From: Paralichthys olivaceus
Lineage: Eukaryota > Chordata > Actinopteri > Pleuronectiformes > Paralichthyidae
Direction of reading: 5' to 3'
Assembly (NCBI RefSeq): GCF_024713975.1
Contig: NC_091112.1
Coordinates: forward strand, 82,001-146,000
DNA length: 64,000 bases
Position numbers and translations under genes: made by a program
Notes under the pieces: generated by a model
Databases searched by the model: none
Seen by the model: only the letters and a program-made list of their open reading frames with translations
Told to the model about the DNA's origin: nothing
Part shown: piece after piece, positions 48,301-60,678 of the stretch
Layout of the letters: every line of letters starts with the position of its first letter
Position numbering within the stretch: the first letter of the stretch is position 1

Positions 48301-49656
48301 CTCTGGAGAGGGAGGATGTGATGGATAGTCAGGGCACAAGGTGGCGCTGTTTCTCCACAGGTGACCCGCCCCAGGAGAGCCGGGTCGACATGAGCGTCCT
48401 GGAGCCGTTTCTCAGAGTTCTGTCTCATGGAGGTAGGACCTCAGGGGGAGGAGTTACCTGGTCTCATCTTTGGCCCCGCCCTCATGATGAACACCTGTTT
48501 TCCTGTCACCTCTCAGGTTACTATGGAAACGGTATGAATGACATCATCGTCTTTTCCTCCTGTTACCTGCCACAGAACCGTCTGAACAATTATACGTATG
48601 TGATGGACAATCTGTTCAGGTAAAACACGTGAGGACCAACATGTCCACACAGGTCCTGACTTCTCTACCTGTCTTACTGTCTGTGTGTCTGTCTGTATGA
48701 CTGACTTTCTGTCTGTCTCACTGTCTGTCTGTCTGACTGACTTTCTGTCTCACTGTCTGTCTGTCTGACTGTCTGTCTGTGTGTCTGTCTGACTGTGTCT
48801 GTATGTCTGACTGTCTGACTGACTGTCTGTCTGACTGTCTCTCTACCTGTCTGTCTGTCTGTCTGTCTGCAGGTATGTTGTGGGAACTCTGGATCTGATG
48901 GTTGCTGAAAACTATGTGATGGTTTATCTTTGTGCTGGAGGACAAAGAGACAAACTCCCTGAGTTCAGTTGGCTCCGAGAATGTTACACCACCATCCACA
49001 GGAGGTGAGACCCTGTCAGTGACCCGTCATCTGTCAGTGACCCGTCAGTCATCTGTCAGTGACCCGTCATCTGTCAGTGACCCGTCAGTCATCTGTCAGT
49101 GACCCGTCATCTGTCAGTGACCCGTCATCTGTCAGTGACTGTCAGTCATCTGTCAGTGACTGTCAGTGACCTGTCAGTCGTCTGTATGTGTGTTCAGGTT
49201 GAGGAAGAACCTGAAAGGTTTCTACGTGGTTCATCCCACCTGGTACATTAAAGCTCTCATCACCATCATCAAACCCTTCATCAGGTTTGTTATCCTCCTC
49301 TTCACCACTGCTGCTCTCACACTAACCAGCTATAACTAAAACTTAAGCGAGCCTATAAACTAAACCACCTAACTAAACCAACCAACTCATCAAGTTAACT
49401 AGACCATATAACCCAACTGGCAAACTAAACCAAATAACTAAACCTCCTGTTCCTCAGCTCTAAGTTTAGCAGGAAGTTGCAGTTCGTCAACAGTCTTCAG
49501 GAACTTTCGGATTTCATCCCGACTGAACACGTTCAGATTCCAGACTGTGTCCGACTGTAAGTGATTATTTTATTCTCTTTAACTTTATTGGTCTGAATGT
49601 ATTCGTGTCATCATGTTTCTGTGTCTTTCAGGTACGATCAGAATCTGTCCAGGTGA
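45391..49656 (+). CDS. bnipl: BNIPL, BCH-domain protein with an expanded Thr/Asp repeat N-terminus
   Basis: Exons 45391-45413, 45951-46603, 47101-47145, 47216-47248, 47332-47388, 47818-47901, 47977-48138, 48214-48432, 48517-48619, 48873-49004, 49198-49284, 49458-49556 and 49632-49656 give 573 residues, all phases consistent. From 47101 on the protein is typical of the BNIP2/BNIPL group: acidic N-part ([15 protein letters not shown]), [45 protein letters not shown], then the BCH (CRAL-TRIO-like) domain with [57 protein letters not shown] and [13 protein letters not shown] proteins are cytosolic scaffolds for Rho GTPases and GAPs. The first two exons are less sure. Exon 2 codes about 200 residues of T-(D/N)-T repeat with no human counterpart. 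Without it the length (about 355) equals human BNIPL (357). Synteny favours BNIPL over BNIP2. Confidence 0.88.
45981..46540. repeat. 9-bp coding-type repeat ACTGATACT/ACTAATACT/ACTGACACC
   Basis: About 60 units of 9 bases keep one frame open (Thr-Asp-Thr or Thr-Asn-Thr). A larger block starting ACCATGACTAATACC is duplicated at about 45997 and 46233, a spacing of about 236 bases. Frames on the minus strand (Val/Ser/Leu) are also open and are a by-product. Confidence 0.95.
48650..48872. repeat. (CTGT)n / CTGACTGT repeat in a bnipl intron
   Basis: Tetranucleotide repeats run up to the exon beginning at 48873 and form its polypyrimidine tract. Confidence 0.9.
49012..49190. repeat. GACCCGTCATCTGTCAGT minisatellite in a bnipl intron
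   Basis: About nine copies of an 18- to 22-base unit directly after the donor at 49005. Confidence 0.9.
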
Positions 49657-49726
49657 AACTGCTGCACAAACACATGTCCTCTTCATATCCAGCAGGGGGC
49701 ACTCCAGTGCTCGGGGAGATTTGAAG

Positions 49727-49732
49727 AATAAA
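49727..49732 (+). terminator. bnipl: Poly(A) signal of bnipl
   Basis: AATAAA lies 70 bases after the bnipl stop codon. Confidence 0.65.
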
Positions 49733-49739
49733 GTTTTTA

Positions 49740-51415
49740 AATATAAATTCTCTAAACAGTGTTAACATATAGAATAAATCATCCTGGTCCCTCCCTGTCT
49801 TTACAAGAGTGTCAAGAAAACATGAACCCTTACCCCGAATGTATCAAACATTTTTAAAGTTCAACTCGTACAAAAAGTGTCTTTCGTGTTTTTGAAGATT
49901 TTCTTCGTGTTATTTTTATGTTGTTTTTTACTCATGTAGATTGAGAAACAAGTGTTTTCTCCTCGTGTTACACACTTAGTATTTTCTGCAGGAGTTGAAC
50001 CATCAACCCTGTCAGGGTAAGTGCCTTGCTTCAAAATTATTGAAGTGAAACATGTTTGGTGTTGAATAAATCACAATGGTTCATTGTTTGGATTTGTATC
50101 TGCGACTTCATGTTGGATAAATGTTTGATGAATTGTTGATGTGTTAGAAACACTGGACAGACTGAGGGGGGCAGTGTTGAGTCACGTTAGTGTGAGCATC
50201 ACATTACTGAACAGGTCGAGTTCCTTCACAGGAAAAGAGACGCAGCTTTGATTCCTGAAAATTATCATCTCAAAACTAAATCAATGTTCATGTGATGATA
50301 AATTATAGAAATAAACACGAGTCAAGAAAAGAAAGAAATGAGGGTTTGTGAAAATTAGCACAAGTTCGACACAACTGTTGTTTTACAGTTTAATTTCTTT
50401 AGTTTCACATGAATAAACTGTAAATATAGATCAAAGACTGTTATAAAGATCAAAGACTTAAGAAAGACAACAATAAGTCTCCACTTCCTCCTCGAATGAA
50501 CCTTCAGTGTGTCCGATATGAGCGATGCTGGCAGGTAGATGGCGGTAATGTACTTTGCACAGGTGCGTGAAGTAATAAACAGGGACAGAATGTTGAGCAG
50601 CCAGTTTCAGGTCTGGATCCCAAAAGAGAACCTGACTGCACAAGACCAATATCATTATGGTAATACATAATATTATTATAGTAATATATAATATTATTAT
50701 GGTATTACTATAATAGTATTATGGTCATATATTATTATATAGTAATATTATTAACATATCATAAACAACCAGTAGATGGCAGTAAAAAACTTTTCGTTGG
50801 TTACCAGCCACAAATGAACTCAAAGAAGAATAAGCCTGGAAAGGAAATGGAGCCTGACAGGAAGGAAGTGAGGTCACTGCTGAAGAAACTTAATAAACAG
50901 GAACACAGTGTGTGTGTGTGTCTGTGCTTCTGAGGACAAATCAGAATGTTCAGTTGTTTGGGGACATTTTTCCAGTTAGGATCATCACACACACACACAC
51001 AGTGACTCTGCTCCTCTGAGGTTTTCTAATCACACGTAGAACTGATCTTTATAAAAAGCTGCAGAATTCATATTTATGTTCCTGGATAAACAGGAAGTGG
51101 CTTCTTATGCAACAACGAAGTTAAAGCACCACGTTACATCATAATAACATGTTTGAGTGTGTGTGTAAGGTAGTGTCTCTCTTCAGACAAATAATAACCA
51201 GATAATCGATGATGTCATTCCAACCCTGACGTCCTGACTGTGTCCGTCACATCTTGTCTTGTGTTGTGTGTATTTAAACATGTAGAAAAACTCTGGAGAG
51301 AATCAAACACACACAAAGTAAAGTTCTGTTCAGGTTCTAATAACTTGTGATGAGTGTTGGTGTTTATTGTTAATGTGTGAAGTGAGGCGGGTCAGTGAGT
51401 GTGCAGGTAACAGGC
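49740..51415. other. Convergent spacer bnipl-cdc42se1, unique part
   Basis: AT-rich sequence with a short TATTATTATAGTAAT repeat at about 50655-50755. No conserved exon or RNA gene recognised. Confidence 0.5.
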
Positions 51416-51419
51416 TCAT

Positions 51420-52083
51420 ACACACAACATACAATGTCCATAAACACAACATACAATGTCCATACACACAACATACAATGTTCATACACACAAAATACAA
51501 TGTTCATACACACAACATACAATGTTCATACACACAAAATACACACAACATACAATGTTCATACACACAAAATACACACAACATACAATGTCCATAAACA
51601 CAACATACAATGTCCATACACACAACATACAATGTTCATACACACAACATACAATGTTCATACACACAACATACAATGTTCATACACACAAAATACACAC
51701 AACATACAATGTTCATACACACAAAATACACACAACATACAATGTTCATACACACAACATACAATGTTCATACACACAAAATACACACAACATACAATGT
51801 TCATACACACAACAAACAATGTCCATAAACACAACATACAATGTCCATACACACAACATACAATGTTCATACACACAACATACAATGTTCATACACACAA
51901 CATACAATGTTCATACACACAAAATACACACAACATACAATGTTCATACACACAACATACACACAACATACAATGTTCATACACACAACGTACACACAAC
52001 ATACACACAACATACACACAACATACAATGTTCCTACACACAACATACACACAAGATACAATGTCCCTACACACCACACAAAG
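51420..52083. repeat. 22-bp minisatellite (CATACACACAACATACAATGTT)
   Basis: Units read CATACACACAACATACAATG followed by TT or TC, with shortened CATACACACAAAATACACACAACATACAATG variants; about 28 copies. Long open frames in several phases on both strands are repeat artefacts. Confidence 0.96.
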
Positions 52084-52089
52084 ACACCA

Positions 52090-53927
52090 GATTCATAATG
52101 TGTGACCTGATCTATAAGAAAGATGTTCAGCTGTCGACTCTTCACTACTTTCAGCCGATGTTCTAGTAACATGGTGATGAACTCAGACGCTAGAGGAGAG
52201 AAAACAGATTCATCCGGGCGTGAGACACATGTTACACAATGAGGACGAATAAAGTCCATCTGTGTTTCATGAGGACGTTAAGCACAAAACCAAACACGAG
52301 ACCAACTCCACAAAATGCAGAGTCATAGAATACACACGTACATGTCACTTTAATTTTTTGTGTTCGTTTTTTTGAAAATGAGAAAAACAACAGTTTGAAT
52401 TTTGAGATTAATCTGAGATTGAAATATTCTCTGTTATGATGATAAAACACTTTAAAACATCCTAAAACAATTCTATAAAAATATTCTATAACCTCAAAGA
52501 TGATTTATTTACTTCTTCTAATAAATAAAATATTTCTTGCCCTCGAACATTTCAAACACTCCGTATGTTTATCTACTGAAATGATCCTGTTGGCTTGTTG
52601 TCAACATGTAATAGCATAAATAATTATCTTTGTTAATCTCTTAACTCAAACATTTTGTCCAGATGTTTCTTTCAAGCGGCTCTAATCATTTTATTTAGCA
52701 TTAGCATCAGCAATGTTCGAGTTAAAACGGAAGCAGGATCACGTTCGTGTTCGTGACGTGTCGACAGATTATCATTAAAACATCAGTCACGTCCACAGCT
52801 GTGATTGGATGAGACACCTGTCAATCACACAAACAAGCATTCAACCTGAAGTTAAACAGTAGCCTCTAGTGGACATTAGAGGAACTGCAGTTGAGTCACA
52901 TCACACGAAAGGAAATGAACTAAAGATGAAAGTGTTTATTTGTTTCAAGGACCACAAAGACGCAAGTCACAAAAAACTTTGTGATCAATAAAAGATTTGT
53001 TCATACAAAATACCGACACAACTTCCTGACTGAACAACAACACAAACAGGTCGATCCATCAACAACAGCGTCCACGAACATTATTCTGACAGTTGTGCCT
53101 CTTCAGGGAGGAAGGTGCCGGTTGCACAGTGAGGGGGTACACCATGACTCAGCAGTTTCCATGGCAACCACCCAGGGTAGGGCATAAAACCCCCACCCCC
53201 AACCCCCTGACAGTTTTTACAGACCGGTCGTGTTTACATATGAAATAAATGAACTTTATTTATTTATTATGTTTGAAACACAGAACCTAAATGTTTCGAA
53301 ACGTCAGGAAACGAATCTGAACATTTACACAATAAATAAAATGTCTTTAAAATACAAAGAAATTCCAGAAATGTGTTAACTTGTTATTCACACGTAAAGT
53401 TGCTTTGAGTTCACAGAAGTCGTGAAGACACTTTGAACATGATCTCACTTCTTCAGATGTTTCATCAGGAAAACAGCGAATCACTAACAACAGAAGAACG
53501 TTTCAAAAGTCTGAACAATAGTAAAATTATAAACTGCTCCAGAACAGCAGACTTTCAGGGACTTTCCCAACTCTTACATCATCGAGCAGCAGCAGTGGGG
53601 CTGAGCAGAGTGAGGAATTCTGTACAATTCTGTACAGTCCTGTACAAGTCAGCTGTGCAGTGAAGCATCCTGGGACATTAAGTCTATTCAGAAAATTCCA
53701 GAGAAGGTAGATGACCATCTTCACTGAGTGTTGAGAAAAGTTCTATGAATGCTGGGTAAATAATTTGTTGTTCTTGACGTTGTGTTATTTAGCAGAAAGG
53801 GATTCTGGGGTATGTAGTCCTGGTTCCCTGAACCCGAGACGTGGACGATGAGCGACCCCTTCATGTTGGATGGTTTTAAGATGGTCTTTATGACAGCGCC
53901 CCCTGCAGTTGGCAGTCAAGCGCTTTG

Positions 53928-53990
<63 letters not shown>
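52090..53990 (-). other. cdc42se1: cdc42se1 3'UTR (probable) and flank
   Basis: Minus-strand AATAAA signals occur near 53256 and 52933, so the cdc42se1 3'UTR probably runs from 53996 to one of these. It starts with (CA)n at 53989-53929. The rest is unique with no other exon seen. Confidence 0.45.
53929..53989. repeat. (GT)n; (CA)n in the cdc42se1 3'UTR
   Basis: About 30 repeats, 8 bases after the cdc42se1 stop codon on the minus strand. Complementary to the tract at 54074-54119. Confidence 0.95.
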
Positions 53991-53996
53991 CACCAG

Positions 53997-54073
53997 CTAT
54001 AACAGGCTGTCCCTGCCGTTCATGTTCGGGCCTTTGGACCTCATCTGCTCCTGAACCGACCCCGACTGGAAAC

Positions 54074-54121
<48 letters not shown>

Positions 54122-54399
54122 GAATTCACTCCGTACAATATTTTGTCACCTGTTTCATTTGTTATGATTTTAATATTTTGATGAAATTATATTTTACAGA
54201 AAAGTGTTTGAATTCCAGTTCTACATGTTTGTGTTTTCTTTTTATTCATTGAGTTTCTTTGTGGTAAGAGTTTGATAACTACATTTTAGGAATTACGATT
54301 ATTATTATTTAGATAATCCAGATTCTCACCTACTGCTGTTTCTTCTACTCTGTGAGAAATGCTTTATTATTTTAATCTAATAATTGATGTAATTAATGA

Positions 54400-54444
<45 letters not shown>

Positions 54445-55618
54445 CTAACAGACTAACAGATCTGAGGGAGTGAAGCTAAAATAGAAACAGGAAGGAAGTG
54501 ACATTTGCTCTCTCTCTTTCTCTGTCTCTCTTTCTGTCTCTGTCTCTCTGTCAATCTCTCTGTCTGTCTTTGTCTGTCTCACACACACTCGTGTCCTCTC
54601 ACCGGCTGCAGACCCTCTGCCATCTCTCCAGAGCCGATGTGTGTGAGGTGGATGAAGTTTGTCGGCTCTCCGATCATCGTGCGATCAATCTTCCTCCTCT
54701 TCTTCTTCTACACAAACACACACATTAGTAACGATGTAAAAAGAGAAGAATAAAATCTTGAATGTTTAGTTTTAGCAGGACAGTATTTTTCAGAATAAAA
54801 GCTTCAGACAGTGAAGCTGTTCCGGAGGAAGGTCTGTGACAATACAGGAGTCTGTGCTGCGTTCAGGGACAGTCTGAGCTCTGTCAGACCCTGAACACCT
54901 CATTGAAATCTCCTCTGCTGCAGTTGATGTTTGTCAGGATTATTCTTACGTAACAGCAGAAGGTTGTAGGTAGAAGGTTATAGTCTGACATTTGCTCGTT
55001 AATCTCTTTCGTCTCTCTCATCAGTTTAAGATCCAAACCTCTGACCTGTGACCTGCTCCACTCTCGTTAACTCACAGGAAGTGACTTCTGTCGTTTGTTA
55101 ATGTTCATCATCACTAACGACAACAGCCTCTGTGATTTAAGATATTCATATGTCGATATTTTTCACAGCTGTTGATACACAGAGACTAGAAGACTCCAAC
55201 ATGGCCGACGGAGACGTGGTTACATCAGCAACAGAGAGTTTTACTGTGGAGGAAGGAGTGTGTTCCTGTACTTATATCTTTGTGAGGACCATTTTAAGCA
55301 TAGAACCTACAGACTGAGGACATTTTGTCTGGACCTCACTTCTTCTGTTTGATGGTAAAGACTTGGTTTTAGGGTTAGGATCAGGTGTAAGTTAGGTTAG
55401 GTTATGGTTAAGGTTTGGGTTAAGGTTTGGGTTTGGGTTTGGGTTAAGGTTAGGCATTTAGTTGTGATGGTTCAAATTAGGGTTAGAGACGAGAGAATGC
55501 ATTATGCCAATGAGTGTCCTCACTAAGAATACCAAACGTGTGTGTGTGTGTGTGTGTGTCTCACAGGTGTTGGTTTAGCCACCACACAGCAGCCCATCTT
55601 GTGCCAGAAGTCGCTCAT
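53997..55618 (-). CDS. cdc42se1: CDC42 small effector protein 1 (SPEC1)
   Basis: Minus-strand exons 55618-55565, 54707-54603 and 54065-53997 give 75 residues plus TAG (human 79). The protein binds active CDC42 at the plasma membrane and affects actin assembly. The N-terminus MSDFWHKMGCCVVAKP has the paired cysteines known as palmitoylation sites in the family. Basic KKKRRKIDR follows, then the CRIB motif IDRTMIGEPTNFIHLTHIGSG (written here in two overlapping views: IDRTMIGEPTNF and FIHLTHIGSG), then QEQMRSKG. The C-terminal tail (NMNGRDSLL) differs from human. Exon boundaries are phase 0 and equal the known three-coding-exon layout. Upstream noncoding exon(s) are expected but not located. It converges on bnipl, as in the human 1q21.3 neighbourhood. 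Confidence 0.95.
54074..54119. repeat. (CA)n; (UG)n upstream of the last cdc42se1 exon
   Basis: About 22 repeats, immediately before the TTTCCAG acceptor of the last exon on the minus strand. Confidence 0.95.
54397..54442. repeat. (TG)n microsatellite in cdc42se1 intron 2
   Basis: About 22 GT repeats; a CT/TCTG-rich stretch follows at 54508-54580. Confidence 0.95.
55265..55550. mobile_element. GGGTTAGG-rich interspersed element with inverted ends, copy 2
   Basis: The left end ATCTTTGTGAGGACCATTTT and the right end GAGTGTCCTCACTAAGAAT are imperfect inverted repeats. Between them lie TTTTGTCTGGACCTCACTTC and a run of GGTTAGG/GGTTTGG. It resembles 29010-29215. It lies within cdc42se1 intron 1 and is followed by (GT)n. 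A nonautonomous TIR element is likely; superfamily unknown. Confidence 0.6.
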
Positions 55619-57235
55619 GCTGATGCTCCGCCTCTCCAGCTGCCAGCTGCTGCTCTCTGCTGCCGCTCTGCAGGCCGAATGAAGAGCTGCAGCCTGAGGG
55701 TAATCCTGGGGCATTCAGTCAAACGAGCTGCACGCAGACGCTGATGCTCAGAGGAAGAGGAATAAAACCCGCAAAAGATCCTGGCTCCGACCGAACGCTG
55801 GACTCCAGGAGGGTAAAACAAGTCTGATAAAATTCCACAAGTTCTGACAGGAACAAAAAATGTCCCGACGAGATCCTGGAGATCCACTGATTTGTTGGTG
55901 TTTTTGTTGCAACCAGATGAATTTTTTTTCCCAGAATTAACGTTTAAAATCCAGAAAGAGCTTCAGGTTTGATCTGTGGAGACAGAGCAAGAGAAACACA
56001 TTTGATTCTTGTTTGATTGGTAACAGAAGTGTTTTTTTAAACTGTGGTTCCGTCAGAGTGAATCACTCGTGTGATGATTCATCACGTTCCTGAACCTGCT
56101 GCTTGTGTCACTTCATCTTTCACAGCACGGTTTGTTCTTTTCTCACTAAAACAACGGCTGAACTTGTTTTGTTCCAGGTTCTGAAAGTGTCACTTTTCAA
56201 AACTGCAGAAAAAATATATCAAATTTGATTAAAACATGTCCCCACAATGATAGAAGAATAGAAACACCCCGAGAACGTCCTCACATGAAGTCTATGTCTG
56301 TCTGTGTCTGTGTCTCTGTCTCACAGGAGAACATCTGGAGTCCATCCAACACATTTCAGCAGATAAAGAAAGAGTGTGAAAGACACAGAGACATGTCTCG
56401 TCTCGCTTCACATTCACAACTAATCTGCACTGAGGAATTTAACTCTGCAGCCACTGTCAGAGAGGACAGACAGGGATGTCTCTGCTGAGAGAGGACAGAC
56501 AGAGACATTGGAGCTTAATTGTCAAATCTAACCTTCATTCTGCTTCCTGTCTGATTTTTGGGTTTCTCTGAAACTCACCATGTGTCACTCTGCCACTAGG
56601 GGTCTCCCTCTCAGAGGTCAGAGGTCAAAGTGATTCAGTCCCTAACGTTTGTTTCTCTGAAACTTAACATCCGGACGTCTGCTTCAAATATAGAGTTGAA
56701 AACCACCAAGATATAAAGAGTGTCTTGTAAAAGTGAAACTGGACAAAAATCTTTGACTCTTCTGACAAATGCTGACACATGAACAAAGAGGACATGACGC
56801 CACCAACTGGCGACCAAATGAAACGCACTGTTACTTTGATTAATACTAAAGATGTCTGCAGGTTTGAAAATATGACTTTTATATATATACATGGAAAACA
56901 GATTGAACGATGGTCGGACATCTTATATTAAACCTTGAACTGAAGAAGAGACTGAAACAGAAAATAAAGTTGTGATGACATCATGTCATCATCATCACCT
57001 GATCTGTGGTCAGCTGCTCATCAGACTGAAAACAAACAAACGACTGTGACAGTGAACGTCACATGATCGAATCAGCTGAAATCTTTATTTAAACTCAGGT
57101 GACAAACAAACTGACTGTTCAGACTCAGCTCTGACGCTTACATCACAGATCAAAGTTCAAAGAGACACACCTGTGCAACCAACCAATCAGAAGCCACCAC
57201 AAGGTCACATGACTGACACTCAGCAAATGATCTAT
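55619..57235. other. Sequence upstream of cdc42se1 coding start
   Basis: A GC-richer part at 55619-55760 may be cdc42se1 5'UTR and promoter. The remainder is unique and AT-rich with no recognised exon. Confidence 0.4.
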
Positions 57236-57350
57236 ATCACCCCCTGCTGGCCAACTGGAGTAAGGTCATTAACCCCTCCTCCTCCATGTTAGCAAATGGG
57301 ACATGGACCAAAAAAAAAATCTATGTAAACACCAAAACCTGTATTAACAG
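57236..57350 (+). mobile_element. TIR-element fragment at the edge of satellite array C
   Basis: 'cccctgctggcc', then CCTCCTCCATGTTAGCAAAT and GGGACATGGACCAAAAAAA, are parts of the same common percomorph element as 13574-13740. It runs directly into ACAGTATACAGTCAGTGATC, the first satellite monomer. Confidence 0.6.
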
Positions 57351-59628
57351 TATACAGTCAGTGATCATCTTTATATACAGTCAGTGTCTTTATATACAGT
57401 CAGTGATCATCTTTATATACAGTCAGTGTCTTTATATACAGTCAGTGATCATCTTTATATACAGTCAGTGATGGTCTTTATATACAGTCAGTGATCATCT
57501 TCATATACAGTCAGTGATCATCTTTATATACAGTCAGTGATCATCTTTATATACAGTCAGTGATGGTCTTTATATACAGTCAGTGATCATCTTTATATAC
57601 AGTCAGTGATCATCTTCATATACAGTCAGTGATGGTCTTTATATACAGTCAGTGATCATCTTTATATACAGTCAGTGATCATCTTCATATACAGTCAGTG
57701 ATCATCTTTATATACAGTCAGTGATCATCTTCATATACAGTCAGTGATCATCTTCATATACAGTCAGTGATCATCTTCATATACAGTCAGTGATGGTCTT
57801 TATATACAGTCACTGATCATCTTTATATAGAGTCAGTGATGGTCTTTATATACAGTCAGTGATCATCTTTATATACAGTCACTGATCATCTTTATATACA
57901 GTCAGTGATGGTCTTTATATACAGTCAGTGATCATCTTCATATACAGTCAGTGATCATCTTCATATACAGTCAGAATGATCATCTTTATATACAGTCACT
58001 GATCATCTTTATATACAGTCAGTGATGGTCTTTATATACAGTCAGTGATCGTCTTTATATACAGTCAGTGATCATCTTCATATACAGTCAGTGATGGTCT
58101 TTATATACAGTCAGTGATCATCTTTATATACAGTCAGTGATGGTCTTCATATACAGTCAGTGATCATCTTTATATACAGTCAGTGATCATCTTTATATAC
58201 AGTCAGTGATTGTCTTTATATACAGTCAGTGATGGTCTTTATATACAGTCAGTGATCATCTTTATATACAGTCAGTGATGGTCTTTATATACAGTCAGTG
58301 ATCGTCTTTATATACAGTCAGTGATCATCTTCATATACAGTCAGTGATCATCTTTATATACAGTCAGTGATCATCTTTATATACAGTCAGTGATTGTCTT
58401 TATATACAGTCAGTGATGGTCTTTATATACAGTCAGTGATCATCTTTATATACAGTCACTGATGGTCTTCATATACAGTCAGTGATCATCTTTATATACA
58501 GTCAGTGATCATCTTTATATACAGTCAGTGATTGTCTTTATATACAGTCAGTGATGGTCTTTATATACAGTCAGTGATCATCTTTATATACAGTCAGTGA
58601 TGGTCTTTATATACAGTCAGTGATCGTCTTTATATACAGTCAGTGATCATCTTTATATACAGTCAGTGATTGTCTTTATATACAGTCAGTGATGGTCTTT
58701 ATATACAGTCAGTGATCATCTTTATATACAGTCAGTGATGGTCTTTATATACAGTCAGTGATCGTCTTTATATACAGTCAGTGATCATCTTCATATACAG
58801 TCAGTGATCATCTTTATATACAGTCAGTGATCATCTTTATATACAGTCAGTGATGGTCTTTATATACAGTCAGTGATCATCTTTATATACAGTCACTGAT
58901 GGTCTTTATATACAGTCAGTGATCATCTTTATATACAGTCACTGATGGTCTTTATATACAGTCAGTGATTGTCTTTATATACAGTCAGTGATCATCTTTA
59001 TATACAGTCAGTGATCATCTTTATATACAGTCAGTGATTGTCTTTATATACAGTCAGTGATGGTCTTTATATACAGTCAGTGATCATCTTTATATACAGT
59101 CACTGATCATCTTCATATACAGTCAGTGATCATCTTTATATACAGTCAGTGATCGTCTTTATATACAGTCAGTGATCATCTTTATATACAGTCAGTGATT
59201 GTCTTTATATACAGTCAGTGATCATCTTTATATACAGTCAGTGATCATCTTTATATACAGTCAGTGATCATCTTTATATACAGTCAGTGATTGTCTTTAT
59301 ATACAGTCAGTGATGGTCTTTATATACAGTCAGTGATCGTCTTTATATACAGTCACTGATCGTCTTTATATACAGTCAGTGATTGTCTTTATATACAGTC
59401 AGTGATGGTCTTTATATACAGTCAGTGATCATCTTTATATACAGTCAGTGATGGTCTTTATATACAGTCAGTGATCGCCTTTATATACAGTAAGTGATCA
59501 TCTTTATATACAGTCAGTGATGGTCTTTATATACAGTCAGTGATGGTCTTTATATACAGTCAGTGATCATCTTTATATACAGTCAGTGATCGTCTTTATA
59601 TACAGTCACTGATCATCTTCATATATAG
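57351..59628. repeat. 23-bp satellite array C (about 99 copies)
   Basis: About 2.28 kb of the same 23-bp unit and orientation as array B, with more variants (CATC, GGTC, CGTC, TGTC; TTTATATA or TTCATATA; GTCAGTG or GTCACTG). Repeating orders such as tgt-ggt-cat-ggt-cgt-cat occur several times, so this array also has higher-order structure. A one-off insertion (CAGAATGATC) occurs at about 57972. Confidence 0.97.
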
Positions 59629-60137
59629 CCATAAGAACATGAGGACAGAAACACCCCGCCCCCAGCAGCTTGATTTTGATTGACAGCTGTCACTTCTCCT
59701 GTTACCAGGACGACAGGTCGTCTCTGATTCTGAAAGTGGTCCATGACAGGGCAGGAAGTGAGAGAGTGGGTCAAAGTGATAGCAAGACTTTTAGTAGGTC
59801 AGCAGAGAGAGCAGCTCCACAATGAGCTCTTTTCATTCACATGAAGGAAAAACTTTCCGTCTGGTTAACGGCCTGACAGAACACAACCGACACTTTAACT
59901 TTAACATGTCAGAGTAAAAAACAATTCTTCTGCTGGTTCACTTTTTAAAACTGAAAATACTATGTGATAATAAAAATCCTTATAATCCTCCTAATATTAT
60001 TTAGTAGTTTTAGTTTTATATGTGCTAATTCTTTAAAATAAAGTGTATATTATTATTATTGGAGAAGTTCTGTGCTGTCTGAACACATTCAGTTGAGTGT
60101 GATGTCATCAGCTGTGTTTTATAAAATAGTTTGTGTG

Positions 60138-60214
<77 letters not shown>

Positions 60215-60595
60215 CTGATAAAACATGAAGGTTAAATTCACACAAACAAAAACTGAGGTCAGAGTCCAGATGCCATGAACGAGCTGCTCAGACACTGACC
60301 AACTTCCTATGAAACTCCACGTCTCCAGGCCAACAAAGTGAAAAACACAGAATCAGTCCTGAAGTCATCAACAGACAGGAAGAACATCGAGAAACTTCAA
60401 GAAACTTCAAGAAACATCAAGAAACATCAATAAAATTCAAGAAACTTCAAGAAACATCGAGAAACTTCAAGAAAATTCAAGAAAATTCGGTGAAAAGTCT
60501 TCTTCGATACAGCTGATGTTCATTTAGTAAATTATGATCATTTATTATTTCAAATAGACCATTAAGCACCGTATGTACCAGGGCGTGGATATCAC
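59629..60595. other. Unique sequence with a (GT)n tract
   Basis: 60141-60213 is a (GT)n microsatellite of about 36 repeats. 60385-60485 is a short GAAACTTCAA/GAAACATCAA repeat. No exon seen. Confidence 0.6.
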
Positions 60596-60624
60596 GGTGG
60601 AATTGACAGGTACTACTGTCCAAT

Positions 60625-60678
60625 GGGTGTGGGACGGCTGTGGCTGAGGGGGTAGAGCAGTTGTCCTCCAACTAGAAG
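60625..60678 (+). mobile_element. tRNA-type SINE head cut off by a satellite
   Basis: GGACGGCTGTGGCTGAGGGG then GTAGAGCAGTTGTCCTCCAA has a good Pol III box A (TGGCTGAGGGGGT) and matches a common fish SINE head. Box B and the rest are missing: the 11-bp array begins right after AGAAGGTC. Confidence 0.55.

Noticed and set aside
51395-52259. Frames in the CATACACACAACATACAATG array, both strands
   Set aside because: Tandem-repeat artefacts; open in many phases.
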